Source of the DNA: Tetradesmus obliquus
Lineage: Eukaryota > Chlorophyta > Chlorophyceae > Sphaeropleales > Scenedesmaceae
DNA: 64,000 nt
Assembly (NCBI GenBank): GCA_030272155.1
Contig: CP126192.1
Location: 4,374,501-4,438,500 of the forward strand
Direction: 5' to 3'
Below are positions 49,321 to 62,096 of the stretch, piece after piece; the stretch's first letter is position 1, and the number at the start of each line of letters is the position of its first letter. The notes below the pieces were generated by a model. That model did not search any database, was not told the DNA's origin, and saw only the letters and a list, made by a program, of their open reading frames with translations. The translations under genes were made by a program, and so were the position numbers.

Positions 49321-50581
49321 GGCGGGACTGGACGGGGCGGGGCTGGCGTGATGGCGTTTGGTGCTGCTAGATTAGCGAAGCTGGCAACGGTCTGATGCAG
49401 AGGTCTTGTGGCTTGTGCGCGTTGCGTTTTGATGGGCGTGCCTCTGGTGGTTGCCATGTTCTTGCAGGTTAGTGGCTGCGCATGGTGGTTGGTAGGGTAG
49501 GCAGGTTTGGGGCAAGGGTGTGGGGTCAGCTGGTTTGAGGTGTTTGGCTGTTGATGTTCAGATGCAAATTGCTGCTACAGGTGTTGCTGTGCAGCAGGAG
49601 TTTGTTTGTACATGCAGGTGTAGCCTTGGAGTGCATTTAGAGTGGGGAGCGTTTTACTGTGCTTCAAGCAGGGCTTGGGGCGCCGCCGGTACTTCAAGTA
49701 CTCGAGTTGTGCTGGCTTTGCAGAGAGAACCTGGTTTGTGTTCTAAGCGCGCTGTGCTCACAGGGGTTGCAAGGTAGCTGGCTGAGTAGTCCAGGACCTT
49801 GCAGGTGCTTGTGTGCTCGAGGCCGCTGCACCAGCCACATCTTACTGGAAGTTGATGCCTGTTGAAAGCTGAAGCTGGTGGCTTTTCCCAGCTTGTTAAT
49901 GTGGCACCAGGAGCATGGGTATCCAGCCTGCCTGATGGTGCAGCATGCGTCGCTGCTGCTGTTTATAGCTCAGCGCGCGTCTTACAAGTATGGGCAGCTG
50001 TTGTTGTGGAAGTTGCTGTCATGTCCAAAGGTGCATGGTGGCATGTGGCATCGTCATGCAAGCATGCTGTCACCAGCAGGCATGGTGCAGAACCCTGCAC
50101 TCCGGCACCAGCTGCAATGGAGCAGGTGTTGATGGCTTGCACTGATGTGGAGCGTGCTGGTGGCAGATAACCCATGTTTCAGTGCTTTGTCTCTGTCTGG
50201 GACTGCCAGTCGCACAGATGTTCATGACAACGCTCAGTTGGGGCTCAGTGTCGGGAAGGTCGACTATCAACACGTGGTCTTTGGTGTCAGACACGGCCAC
50301 GATTTTGCTGCTGTTAACACTTTGAACTTTGACAGTTACACTGTATCCCGTGCTGCCTCGCCTATTCCAACCTCCGGCAGTACTTTCCCGGTTGATGTCT
50401 TGGCGCTTCACGCAGGAGAGACACGTAAAGCAACCTTTTGCACTTTGAAACCTCCAACGCGTGCAGTATCAAGCATTTGTGAGACAGAGATGCCAGGCAA
50501 CCTACCTGTTGGGTGCTGCTGCTGTTGCTGCTGAAGCAACCAGCAGCTGGTGCCGTTGACAGCAACCATCAGTGATTCTGC
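49321..50581. other. Intergenic region after SF3B1
   Basis: About 1.26 kb, including the SF3B1 3' UTR. No family signal in any frame and no TGTAA close to the stop. Confidence 0.5.
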
Positions 50582-51387
50582 ATGGGTCGTTTAGTTAGCC
50601 AGTGGGCGAATGGATACCTTGAGCGTGAGGGGCTGGCACGGCTGACCATCAGCATCCTGGTCATCACAACAGCGGGTTGCTTAGCGTACACATGGGGCTA
50701 TGCAGAGGTTGGTGCTTCCCCTGTGATGAGGAAGATGCGTAACATGCAGACACAGACTGCAGCAGTTCAGGATGGTCGAGGACTCAACAGATGTATGCTT
50801 ACATGAGCGCTAGCATGCACGTGCCTCAGTGACCAGTACACATTGACTAGCCATTGACTAACAGCAGTTTCGCAGCACTTGTAGTTCATATCATTTTGCA
50901 GCTTGATGTGTGTCTTGATTGCTTGACTGTGTCGCAATATACCCTATGCGTCTCATTGCTGCTCCTGCGCGCAGCAGGAGTTCATCACCTCTCCTGAGGA
51001 AGTGTGCTGGTGTGCTTGGTCTAGGCATGTAACTTCAGCCTTGCTGCGCCTGCCACTGTGCCGTGTTGCATGCAGGGCGTGCACAACACAAGAACTGTGC
51101 TTGCAGCCAGCAGCAAAGCTGCTACGCCATTGGTGCTGCAGCAACACTCAGTGGTCCTGCAACCACCGCTGCCAGCAGCAGACGGCAGCAGTGGCAATGG
51201 CACCGTGATAACAGCTAAGAAGGTCCACAGGCGGCGACCACAAAAGCCTGCGACCGACATGCCGGTGCTGCCGCAAGGAGATGCACCAGCATCATCAACG
51301 TCGAAACAGCAGCAGCAGCAGCAGCAACAGACACAGGAACCAGCAGCAAGTCAAGGCAGTACTGATGCTGCTGCAGGCGGGCATTGA
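50582..51387 (+). CDS. Tentative small single-pass membrane protein
   Basis: ATG at 50582 opens MGRLVSQWANGYLEREGLAR, then a hydrophobic stretch LTISILVITTAGCLAYTWGY that fits one membrane helix. A later frame, 51076-51387, is entered after an AG and runs GVHNTRTVLAASSKAATP, a basic KKVHRRRPQK, a poly-Q run and a stop. A small exon encoding QEFITSPEE (50974-51000) with a GTGTGC donor could join them in phase 0. The first donor is unclear (after YAE at GTTGGT, or after QTAA at GTTCAG). No family recognised; the gene model is provisional. Confidence 0.35.
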
Positions 51388-52791
51388 GTGGTGCAAGCAG
51401 CAGCAGTACACACCTGCTAACACCTGTGTTAGCAGTACAGCAGCTGAGACGCTGCAGCTGCATGCTTGGGCGCGGCATGTTGCATGGCTCAGCCAGTACG
51501 GTGTGGTGTATGCGATGGTGGTGGTGATCATCAATCAAGTGCATAGCAGCTGGCACGCAGCGCTGACGTGTTCACACTCAGTGGCTGTGCCATGCCATGG
51601 TTAATGCTCTGTCTACACGACGGGATTGTGTTGCATCGATTCAGCATGAAAGTTACTTGATGATGCTTGTTGCAGATGGCCAGGCGTGTCAAATATCATA
51701 ATGTGACATTTGAGGGCAACATGCATTGCTGAAGGGTGACGATGCTGTGGGAAAGCAAGTTACCCGTTAAAGTTGACGTGTCATCGACGGTGCTGATGCT
51801 GAAATTCAACTCCATAAAATTAAGTAATGCCTGGCTTCGGACACTTGCAACAGAGGCGCCGCGCCTCATCAGCACAGTGCTGTTAATAACGGTAACCTTG
51901 GGCTCCGTAATGATAGGCATGCCATCATGGCATGATGCAGTCTACAACGGTTACAAACATGGTTGATAACGGCCCAACATTCACTGAGGTGGCACCTGGG
52001 GTTGTGCGCCAGGCACATGTAGGCCTGGAGTCTGCAACCATCATCATCATCATCATGTTACCATTTAAGCCATAGCAACGTCGCCATGGACCTGGAGTCT
52101 GCAACCATGTTGCTGGTGCATCATGAAGGCTTTTGTTGCCCACCACTACCACATTCGCAACAAGTGGGAGACATGGCCATCGCAGCGGTCGGCTCACCAA
52201 ACTCTCTGTCAACACCCATGCTGCACGGCTTGTTGAGCGACAAGCTATGGCAGTCCCTCAGATGCACAAAATTGAAGCACGTGCATAGATGATGAACACA
52301 ACGCCGGAGTTGTGCCACTGCATGATGCGTGCCACGGCCAGAAAACACAGGAGATGTTCTGCGCATTTGCCATATGCGTTGACTGGCAGCCAAGGGACAC
52401 CCAGATGATCCAGCTGGTGCAGCCTGATTGCGTTGCTTGCAACATGAGAGTAAAAGTCATTGTGCTTGCAACAGGGAAAAAATCAGGAGAGCACAGACAG
52501 GATCAGGAAAATCCCTGCCAAGCCTTGTCTGATACAGCTGACGAGCTGAAGAGGCGTGGCCAAATAACACAAAGCTGACACGGCTGGTGTTGCGTATATA
52601 AACATTCTCAGCTTGCTATGAAGTACTACTAGTAATTAAGTCCTCTGACATAAAGCACGATCACGGTGTACACCTGCCTCCACCCCGGCATGCACCACTA
52701 ATTGACATTAAGCAATGAACCAGCTGATCCTAGCAAACTACAACAAGCGGCTCCAGCTGCTGGAGACTCGCAGGCTTTGTAGCCAACGCTG
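51388..52791. other. Intergenic region before the PP7 3' end
   Basis: 1.4 kb with lower CAG density and more A+T than the neighbouring genes. A minus frame at 51696-51920 reads repeated NST / NFSIST-type stretches that faintly resemble beta-helix surface proteins. It is short and isolated, so no gene is called. The direct repeat at 52024/52091 lies here. Confidence 0.4.
52024..52108. repeat. Short direct repeat, 67-base spacing
   Basis: CCTGGAGTCTGCAACCAT occurs at 52024-52041 and 52091-52108, with CATCATCAT repeats between. Confidence 0.75.
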
Positions 52792-55700
52792 CTATTGTGC
52801 TCCAGCACCCTGCTCAGTGCGGCTCTTCTTGGAGCTGCGGGCCGCGCTAGGCGAGTGGGCCGCCTGCTGCAGCGGATGCGACTGGCAGCCATCTGCTGCT
52901 GCTGCTGCTGCTGCTTTCTGTTGCTGCTGCTCCTGCTGCGGTTTGTCGTGCGCAGCTGCTGCTACTTGCTGCTTACTGTTGCTGATGCCTGCTGCTGCCA
53001 CAGGTGATGCCTGCTCTGTGTCGCTGCTGTGGTGCTCCAGCTCCCGCCCCATGCTCTCTGTGGACTCCTCACTGTCAGCAGCGCCGCCCGCTGTGTCGTA
53101 GTAGGGCGCAGCCTGCAGCAGGAGCAGCACCAGGCAGCCGCCAGCACAACAACCTTTTCAAGATACTAACAATGCCAGTACAGGTCTAACAGCAAGGCAC
53201 AGTACCACTCTGCACTGAAAGTGTACTCCTATTCTGCATCAAGTGCTTGCAAACCCTGCTCCAATGCAGCAGCTGCTTGGAGTAAGCCACGTCCACCTCC
53301 CCAGCCCTGTGCAAAACAAGGGTCTGCCCACTCACCTCTGGCCGTGGCAGCACCGCCTCGAAGCTCTCCACTGCTGGTGTGGCGTAGTCGGGGGCTGACA
53401 GGTGCAGCACTGCCGCCCTGTTGTGGTAGCGCTCCTCGCCCTCAGCAGCAAACTGGACACGGTGCCATTGACGCAGGAAAGTTGCAAATTGCAGCACAGC
53501 CAGCGTCAGCATCACGACTTGCAGGCGCTACGCGGTGACTGTAGCAGTCATGGAGCAACAAAGGCTGACAAGTGGAGCAATTGATTTCATGCGCACTTCC
53601 CGACACACGTGCCTGCACATTTGCATGCACACAAACGCACGCGTCCCCTGCATGCTCAGGTGCACGTGCCCAGCCGCACCTGTGGGTAGTCTGGGGCAGA
53701 GAACAGCGTCACAAGCTTGCCGCCTGTGGACAGCAGTGCAGCAGTAGGCATAAGCAACGTAGGTAAACACACCTCCTCCAACAGCCAAGCTCACGTGCAT
53801 CTCTCCTGAAATATGCAACAGAGTGTAAAGCTGCGCACATTGTTTGCTAGGTCATTCCCCAAGCCAACCGGCGTCTTTGCTGTTGCCACAAACTTGTCCA
53901 GCCTTGGGGCAATCACTGGGTGTGGCGCTGTTCACCGCGTAGCAGCTGTCCACATGTGCTGCTACTAGCGGCACTGGAAGTAAAGTGCCCGCATGCCGCA
54001 TCACTCACTGGGTGTCTCATGGTCCACTGAGTAGCCGCTGCCCACGCTGGGCATCTTGTGCTCCGTGGCGCGCTTGTGGCGCGCATCCGGGCCCTCGTGC
54101 GACCTGATGATCAGCCGCAGCCCGTTCTGGGACAGGAAGCGCTACAGGCAGCACCAGCAACATACATGCCTGATTAACGAGCACCAGCAGGCTTGGGTGC
54201 AACCTGTGCTGCTGATGACATCCTGAACCTTGCTGTGGATTCCTTGCTGATACACGCCCTGCACAGTCAAAGGGCTGTCACGCTGTACGTGTAGCACAGC
54301 GCCCCGTAATGGCAGTGCAATGTCTGTTGTACCGCAGCCAGTGCTGTTGCAGCGGCTGCTCACCTCTGTCACATCCGGGCCAAACACCTGGCCAACCCCG
54401 CGCAGCATGTTGTGCCCCATGCCTGCCGTGGGTGAGGGGTCGCTCCACACCAGGTCGCTGGCGATGAGCTGCGCCAGGGAATGGTCTGGATCAGGGTCCA
54501 CACCTGCACACAACAGCATGCACCACTCATAAGAACAATCAGCAGTGGCAGTCCTCACAGGCTCACCACATGACAGCCAGATTGAATGCAAGCCTAGGAT
54601 TTGCCGCCAGGTGAACAAAGGCTATCCACTGACTGTCTTCAAGCATGCCGTCCGATGCAACAACAGCTTCTAGCTCACAATCTGTTGCTGGTTGACCAGG
54701 CCCGCCAGCGCGCAGCGGGGCTGGTGAACACAGTGCTCACCTCCCTTGCCAGCAGCCCTGAGGTCGTCCAGCGTGCCCAGCTCCAGAGAGTCCTCTGCAC
54801 AGCAAGCAGCAGCAGCAGCGCCACAAAACTATGAGCTTTACAGGCGATAGAGACAGACGCTGCTGCTGCATGCGCTCTGCGATAAGCGTCAGCTCACCAT
54901 CGATGTCCTGAATGCACCTGGGGCGCGGCTGCCCCTTGGTCTTGGCTGGAGGCGCCCTGAACAGGCCGCCATGCAGGATGAGCACCTTGGCCTCCACCAG
55001 CGCAGCCAGTGGCAGGTGTGAGAACAGCCGCAGCATGTTCTTGTAGATGGTCTGCAGGTGCACAGAGCCACACGCATGTGTCAGGTCTCCGGCAGTAGTA
55101 GCAGCAGCTGCATGGGCAGGTTTGCAGGAGGAGCCACAGGGATACCACTGCGATGAATGGCAGGGCTGCCGAATTCAGCACTGCAGCAGCACTCACGTCC
55201 TACAACAGATGTGGTTGCTGGCATGACAGCCAGAGTGTTCTGGCAGCTGCACCCCTTCGTCACCAGCTGTGCATCTGTGCGCTCACCTTGCCTGCAGCAC
55301 CGTACTTAGCCATGACCTCAGCAAAGAAGCCGTAGTGCTTGGTGCAGTAGGCGCCCTCGTGGTTGCTGCAGTACACAGCAGCGCATGTGGTGCAGCAGAT
55401 CATCATTCTCGCAAGCACCCAGCGCTGTGAAAGACCTCACCAACAGTGCAGCTGCCTTGTCTGCCACGACATATGTTCTCGGTACAAAGCTGCTTCTGGC
55501 TGCTACCACACACTGGTAACCAGTGAGGCTGTGACCAGCTGCCTTGCGCAGCAGACAGCACCAAGCTGTCGACACAGTCCTCCAGCCAGGCATGCAGGCG
55601 CGCCTCTCACCCTCTCAGCAGGTACACGTTGCGTGGCAGCGCCCACTTCCAGGCAGCCAGCAGCAGCAGCGTCTCCACGCCCCAGGCCCCCCTGTCCACG

Positions 55701-56559
55701 TAGTCACCATTGAAGATGAATATGCGCTCAGCTGACGGCTGGCCAAACAGGTCAAACCTGCAGCGGCAGCAGCAGCATCACGTTTTATGCCAGGGCCATG
55801 TGCTTGGTACATCTTCTAACGCAAGGCCATGCAGACTCTTTTACAGCAAGCGGCATACGGGACAGCATGGCGTTGCTCTGGCCACTCATGAAACTGCCAC
55901 TTTGACAAAAGGCAGGCCTGGTAAGGGCAGGGCAGATGAGCATCAGGCTTGTAACATCTTGCAGGAACAGGTCCAGATGCACTTGCTGCCTTCGTTGCTG
56001 CTGTTGCTGACCTGGCTGGTGTGCTTGTGTCCTTAAGTATTATACACTTCTGACTGTGGCATAACTGCTGTTGCCGAAGTCGGCATGTGTGCTTTGCACC
56101 TGGGTACTCACAAGCGGCAGAGGTCGATGTACTGCCCGTGAGTATCACCCACGACAGTGACACGCTGCTGTGACACAGAGGGCTGGACCTGCAGGAAAGT
56201 GCAGCAGAAGCAGCAGCAGCAGCAGCAGCAGGCAGCCCTAGATGAAAAAGGTTCTGAACATGGACTTTTGTCCCCTGCCTGCAAAATTGTATCATCATCG
56301 GCCGAGTTCTTCAGCATTAGTGGCCGCCCACCTCCAGCAGCGTTGGCTCAGCATCAAGTATGTTGGAGACCTTGGTCAATATCTGTGTTACTAGCTTGGC
56401 CGGCACCACCTGGCTCAGTGCACCCACACTCTTCCAGGATGCGTCAAGCATGCTCTGCTGCAGCTGCTTCACAAAGTCTACGCTAGGCTTGCCCCCAGCA
56501 GGCAGTTGCAGGGGCTCCACAGTGCCTGCTGCTTCGGCTTCTGCACACTGGTCAGCCAT
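52792..56559 (-). CDS. PP7: Ser/Thr protein phosphatase PP7
   Basis: PPP-family metallophosphatase; plant PP7 is a calmodulin-binding, mainly nuclear enzyme linked to blue-light and heat signalling. Exons: 56559-56332, 56188-56112, 55757-55611, 55365-55287, 55051-54898, 54794-54741, 54503-54364, 54141-54009, 53723-53680, 53452-53336, 53112-52792; 497 residues. Metal and catalytic motifs are complete: [51 protein letters not shown] and [10 protein letters not shown]. The sequences around [22 protein letters not shown] and FEAVLPRP with PYYD match PP7 rather than PP5 or PP2B. Residues between HGGLFR and LGTLDDL form a basic insert in the place of the PP7 calmodulin-binding insert. The C-terminal ~90 residues are acidic then Gln/Ala-rich. 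It is divergent from VPS13. Confidence 0.95.
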
Positions 56560-57105
56560 GCCTACTGTTAATGATGTAGGCTTTGATATACTTGGGGTGT
56601 ACGTGAACAGGTGACGTGCAGGCAACGGCCAGAGAACAAGTCGTCAGCAGTGGCAATAGCCCAGGGGCACAACGACCGTCAAGCAGGCATGTCCATCAAC
56701 TGAAAGCAGTTCCAATGGCCGATCACGTGCCACATTTGCATATGTGTGCCGTGCCTTCTACAAGCACGAGACCAGCGTGGTTGTACTGCTGTGTCATCTG
56801 TCAGCAAAGCCCTACTCTTCCTTGTGGCTAACCAGCTGACTGAGTTTGGGATCTAGTGATGTCGAGGTCTGTAGATTGCAAATGCACGCTTTTTTGTTTG
56901 AGTTGAAGCACGGTCACTCCCTAGATTCTGAGTCACAACTGCACACGGTCTTTCTGCACCGATCTAGACGCACCTACGCACGCACATGGGGCATTTGGCC
57001 TAGACCTATGCTTTCTGTAAGGGCAGCAACATGCGCTCGGTCTGGCAGTGGCCAGAAGTAAAGCCAGGACAGTAGGGCAGCTGTTGCACCTGGCACCTGC
57101 CCACG
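56560..57105. promoter_or_regulatory. Shared divergent promoter, PP7 / VPS13
   Basis: 546 bases between outward-facing start codons. The part near 56.84-57.0 kb is less GC-rich. No clear TATA box and no supported ORF. Confidence 0.5.
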
Positions 57106-60100
57106 ATGTTTGAGGCTCAGGTGGTGGGGCTGCTGCAGCAGTTCCTGGGCAAGTATGTGTTCGGCCTGGATGCGGAGAGCCTCAAGATCAGCGTGTGGCG
57201 GGGTGATGTGGAGCTGCGCAACCTGCGGCTGAAGCCTGAAGCCCTGGAGGAGCTGCACCTGCCCATCACTGTCAAGTCGGGGCTGCTGGGGCGCCTCACA
57301 CTCAAGGTGGGCAGCAGCTGGGGTTTGTTTGATCACCAGGAAAAGCAGTGTGCAACCAAGCAGCGCACGATAGTTGCTTGGTTGGTAACAGCGTGCTGCA
57401 ATGGCGCCAATGTTAGCAGCGGAGTGTGTGGCCAACCTGCTGCAGGAGGGTTGTGCGCAGCCATCAGCTGTCCACAGCATATCACAGCAACATGCTTCTC
57501 TACAATTGCAGCTGTGTACAAGGTCGTGCTGGCTTCTGTTGCACCACATCGATGTGATTGATTGCTGCAGGTGCCGTGGTCCAACCTGGGCCAGCAGCCT
57601 GTGGTGGCTGAGCTGGACAGGCTGTTCCTGGTGGCGGGGCCCAAGGAAGACGACAGCAGCAGGCCGCAGGGCGCAGGCCAGACAGCAGCAGCCAGCAACC
57701 CTGAGGAGGCGGAGCGCACTGCAAAGAGCCAGCGCGTGGCAGCAGCAGAGGCAGCCTGGCTCAAGGTGGGTGGGGACGTGCAGCAGCTGTTTGATTGCTG
57801 GGGTACCGCTGCTTGCAGCGCTACTGGCAGGACTGTGTGCGTGCATGGGAAGCACCGGAAGCCTTTACCATGATTGCGCAGTTTGAGCAGACAGCGTAGG
57901 TATTATGAATGTTTGCTTTTGCTATGCAGCATGCAGGCACTGCCTGCAGCTGGCAAGCAACCTTTCTTGATGCAGTGCTGTTTTGTTATTGTGTAGCGGA
58001 TGCATGTGCTATCAAGCACCACTGCTGCAATGGTCAATGCCTTTCCTTATAGCCACTTGTTACCGCCATATTGTGCCACTTGCAGGATGTGGCGGACAAG
58101 GAGAGCAGTGCAGCTGAGGCAGCAGGGGCCAGCGGGGGCGCAGGCATGGGCAGCATGGTGGGGGGCCGGCTGTATGCGCTGCTGGACACCATCATAGGCA
58201 ACCTGCAGCTCAAGATAACAAACGTGCACGTGCGCTATGAGGACAGCGCCAGCAACCCAGGCCACAGCTTCTGCATCGGCGTGATGCTGCAGGAGATCAG
58301 CGCCACCACAGCCAACGATGACTGGCGCGCAGCGTTCGTCACGGCAGGCGGCCTGCTCACGCTGCGCAAGGTGGGTGGCACGGGCGGAGGGGGGCACAGC
58401 CTGTTGCGCTGGGCAGGCTGGCCCAGGCCTTGCTGCTGGGGCTGAGCAACTGCGGCATGCGCTGTGGTGTTGCTGTGGCGCGGCCGGGGCAGCCACAGCA
58501 GCAGCAGCAGCTGCATGTGCATGAGCACGAGCCAGCATTGCATGCTTGCGCTGCTACATCACTTATACATCATTTGCCATATGTGTCTGCTGCTTCAAAA
58601 TGCTCAGGTTTAGCAAACTGCTGTTAATGAGCTTTTCCTCCTGTGCCTGCCTGCCCTGCTGGCTTGCAGCTGGTGGAGCTCAAGTCGCTTGCTGTGTACT
58701 TTGACTGTGATGTTATCCTGGAAAAGCAGCCGCGAGGGGACCTCATCACGCCGCAGCGCTGGGACGAGCTCATGCTGCCACGCCAGCACATGCAGCAGCA
58801 GCAGCAGACACCGGCAAGCAGCCCCAAACCAGGCTGGATACTGTCATCGCAGCAGCAGGACCAGCAGCAACAGGGTGAAGTTACACAGCATCAGTTCCTG
58901 CTGTGCCCCGTTGACGGCAAGCTGCGCTATGTGCGACGCAAGCAGGCTGCGCGGCTGCTGGAGAGTGATGCGGGTCAGGAGATGCGCCTGCAGCTGCAGG
59001 ACATCAGCGTGCGCCTGCACCAGCTGCAGTACCAGAGCAGCCAGAAGCTGCTGCAGGAGTTTGACAGATACGCAGCCAGCGCGCCGCACCGCCACCTGCG
59101 CCCCCACTGCAGGCCACAGTCAGGTGTGAGGCTGCTGCTGATGATGCTGCTGCTGCTGCTGCTGTTTGTTTGGCTGCTGTCAAAAGCACACAAGAGCAGA
59201 TGAATGGGTTGCACACAGCGGCTGCTGCGCTCAGGCTGCATAACAGTAGTATATGCTCAAATGCGCAGTCAACGTGGTATAGAAAAGTCGGTTGCCATCA
59301 AACAGCGACTTCACAGCCCGTAGCTGGAACTGGTTGATGGCCGAGCTTCGCATATTCTTGACTTTCACCTGCTGTTGCTGCTGCCGCTGCTGTTGCTGCT
59401 CGCACTGTTGCAGCAGGCTCTTGTGCGCGGCTGTGGTGGCGCTACGCCATCACCGTGGTGGTGCGCCAGACCAAGAGCTACAGCACGCGCGCCTGGGACC
59501 AGGTGGCCATGGTGGCCAGCCACCACAGGGACTACGTGCCCGCCTACGTGCGCTGCCTGCAGGCCGGCAAGCAGGGCGGCGATGCTGCCATACGCAAGCT
59601 GGACGACCAGCTTGATGAGAGTGTCATCCTGCTGTTCAGGCGCATGGCGCACGCCAAGTACAACGCAGCCAAGAAGAAGTCGGCAGCGAGTGAGGCTGCA
59701 GGCAGGCAGCAGGCGGGGCAGCAGGGCTGGCTGGGCTGGCTGCGGGGCGGCGCGCAGCGGCCTGCACCGGCTGCGCCTGCCGGGCCTGCTGAGGGCGGCG
59801 CCGCTGAGGCTGCTGACACCGGCCTTGGCCCTGAGGAGTGGAACACACTGGAGCAGCTGGTGGCAGAGCAGGCGGTGAGTCCGGGGTTGTGTGCAAGCTG
59901 CCGTGGTTGTCCTGCACTTCAAGGCTGCTCTAGCAGAAGCCTGCTTCCATGCCCGGCAGCTGTTGCACTGCTTGATATATTGCAGCTGCAGAAATGTGCA
60001 TGCCTACCTGCGAACGCACCCAGCTGCTCCCTCTGCTGTGCTGACGGCTGCGTCTGCTGCTGCTGCTTCCCTGCATGTTGGTGCCAGGCGTCACTGGGTG

Positions 60101-62063
60101 GCGATGCTGTCGACACGCCCACCACCGTGGTCAGCGTGCTGCGGGTGGAGGTGGACACGCTGGCGCTGCAGCTGCAGGAGGGAGGGGGGCGCCTCATCAG
60201 CCAGGCGGCACTGCAGGGCGTGGACGCGCGCCTGGTGGCGTACCCCGTCACGCAGGACATACTGTTCGCAGTCGCCAAGGTAGGGCCCCCGCCTGCTGCC
60301 TGCATGCTGCTGACATGGCTTGGTTGGGCACCACGCAAGGCAGCTGCATTTGTGACTGCTGCAGTATGTGCTAATCTCCTGTGTGTGGCGCCTTTGGAGG
60401 GCAGCAGCTGATGCAAGTTCTGCGCTGCTCCTTGCCCTGCAGTTTGGCATCACCTCCTCCCACGGGCCCCTGATGAGCTCCGGCAGCCTGGCGGCAGCGC
60501 CGCACATCGCCAAGCCCGCAGCAGCGCTCACAGCCGGCGCAGCACACCACGCCATGTCGCTGCGGCTGCTGCGCAACCCCCAGGACGGCTCCTGCGACCT
60601 GTTAGTCCAACTAGCCGTTGCGCCCAGCTACGTGACATACAACCATGCTGCGCTGGCTGAGGTGGCTGGCTTCTTCCGGCCCGAGGAGGCGCTGGAGCTG
60701 AGCCGGCTGCAGGCGCAGGCCGCGGCGCGCACCGACAAGCTGCGGCACATGGCGCAGCTGCAACTGCGCGCGCTGAGCCAGCGCAGCGCTGAGGCGCGTC
60801 CCCGCATGCGGCTGGCCATGACGCTGCACGCGCCCAAGGTGGCGGTGCCAGGTGCGCAGCTGGCTGGCTGGCTGGCTGGCAGGCAGGCAGGTGTTGTAGG
60901 TCATGCATGCAGCCGCCATGCTCGGCGCTTCAGGGAGCACCAGGAGTGACATGCACTTGGCAGTTGTCACTGAAGACTTGAGGTATGCTGCACTCAGCTG
61001 CTGCTGCTGCTGCTTCTGCCTGGATTCTGCTGCTGTTGCTGCAGATGCCTCTGGCAACATCACGCTCATTGCCGACCTAGGTTGCTTCACAATACGCAGC
61101 AACCCTGCAGCCAGCAAGTCCATGTCAGCTGAGGAGGCTGCGCTGTACGAGCCGTTCGTGGCAAAAGTCGACCATGTGTCAGCGTACTTCCTGGACGGCA
61201 GCTTTGCCTGGCCCAGCAATGAGGAGCTGGCAGCAGCTGCAGCAGCAGAGCCGCCAGCCGAGGCGTTTGAGGCGGCGCAGCAGCAGCAGCAGCAGGCAGC
61301 AGGGCCTGGCGAGAGTGTGCTGCAGCGGCTGCTGGCGCGGCGTGCGCGCGTGGTGAGCCTGCTGGACAGGTTTGGGCTGGGGCTGGACCTGCAGGTGGCC
61401 ACCAGCGTGCACCCCAGGTGAGGGGCGGGGCGCATGTGGCGGCAGCGCGGGCATGACAACACATGATTGCAGCCTGTAGTGTTAGTGCTTCTGTTTGTGT
61501 TTGAGTGTCTTTAATTGTCAGCAGGGTGGTGCCCATATGGAGTGTGCAAGTGTCCTCTGCTGCATGCACAACCTCCCGCAAACACTCCGTCAGCAAGCAA
61601 CTGCCTTTCACTGACTCAATCATGCACTCGGTTAGGGTGCACGTGCTGAACTCAGGGGTGCTGCTGCTGCTGGTCCCGGTGGCGCAGGTTCCCAGTGGTG
61701 CGCCTGGCTGTAACTGCCAGCCCGCTCAAGCTGCACCTCAGCCCCTACCGCTACCAGCAGCTGATGATGGTGCTGCACTCCATCACGCCAGCAGCAACGC
61801 CAGCAGAGGCAGAGGCAGCAGCAGCAAGCGCGGCGGCGGCAGCAGCAGACAAGCCGCTGTGGCTGTCAGAGTCGGAGTACTCAGGGAAGGTGCGCTGTGA
61901 CGGCTGAGCATGTGCATCATGATCGCAGGATGATGCTATGGGTTTGCCTTCGCGTACACAGCACATTATGCTGCATTTCTTGCATACACCTGGTGCCGTG
62001 TGTACATCAATCAACACCCACTATACAACTGCTCCATCCAACATGCTGCCTTTTTCTACCTTG

Positions 62064-62096
<33 letters not shown>

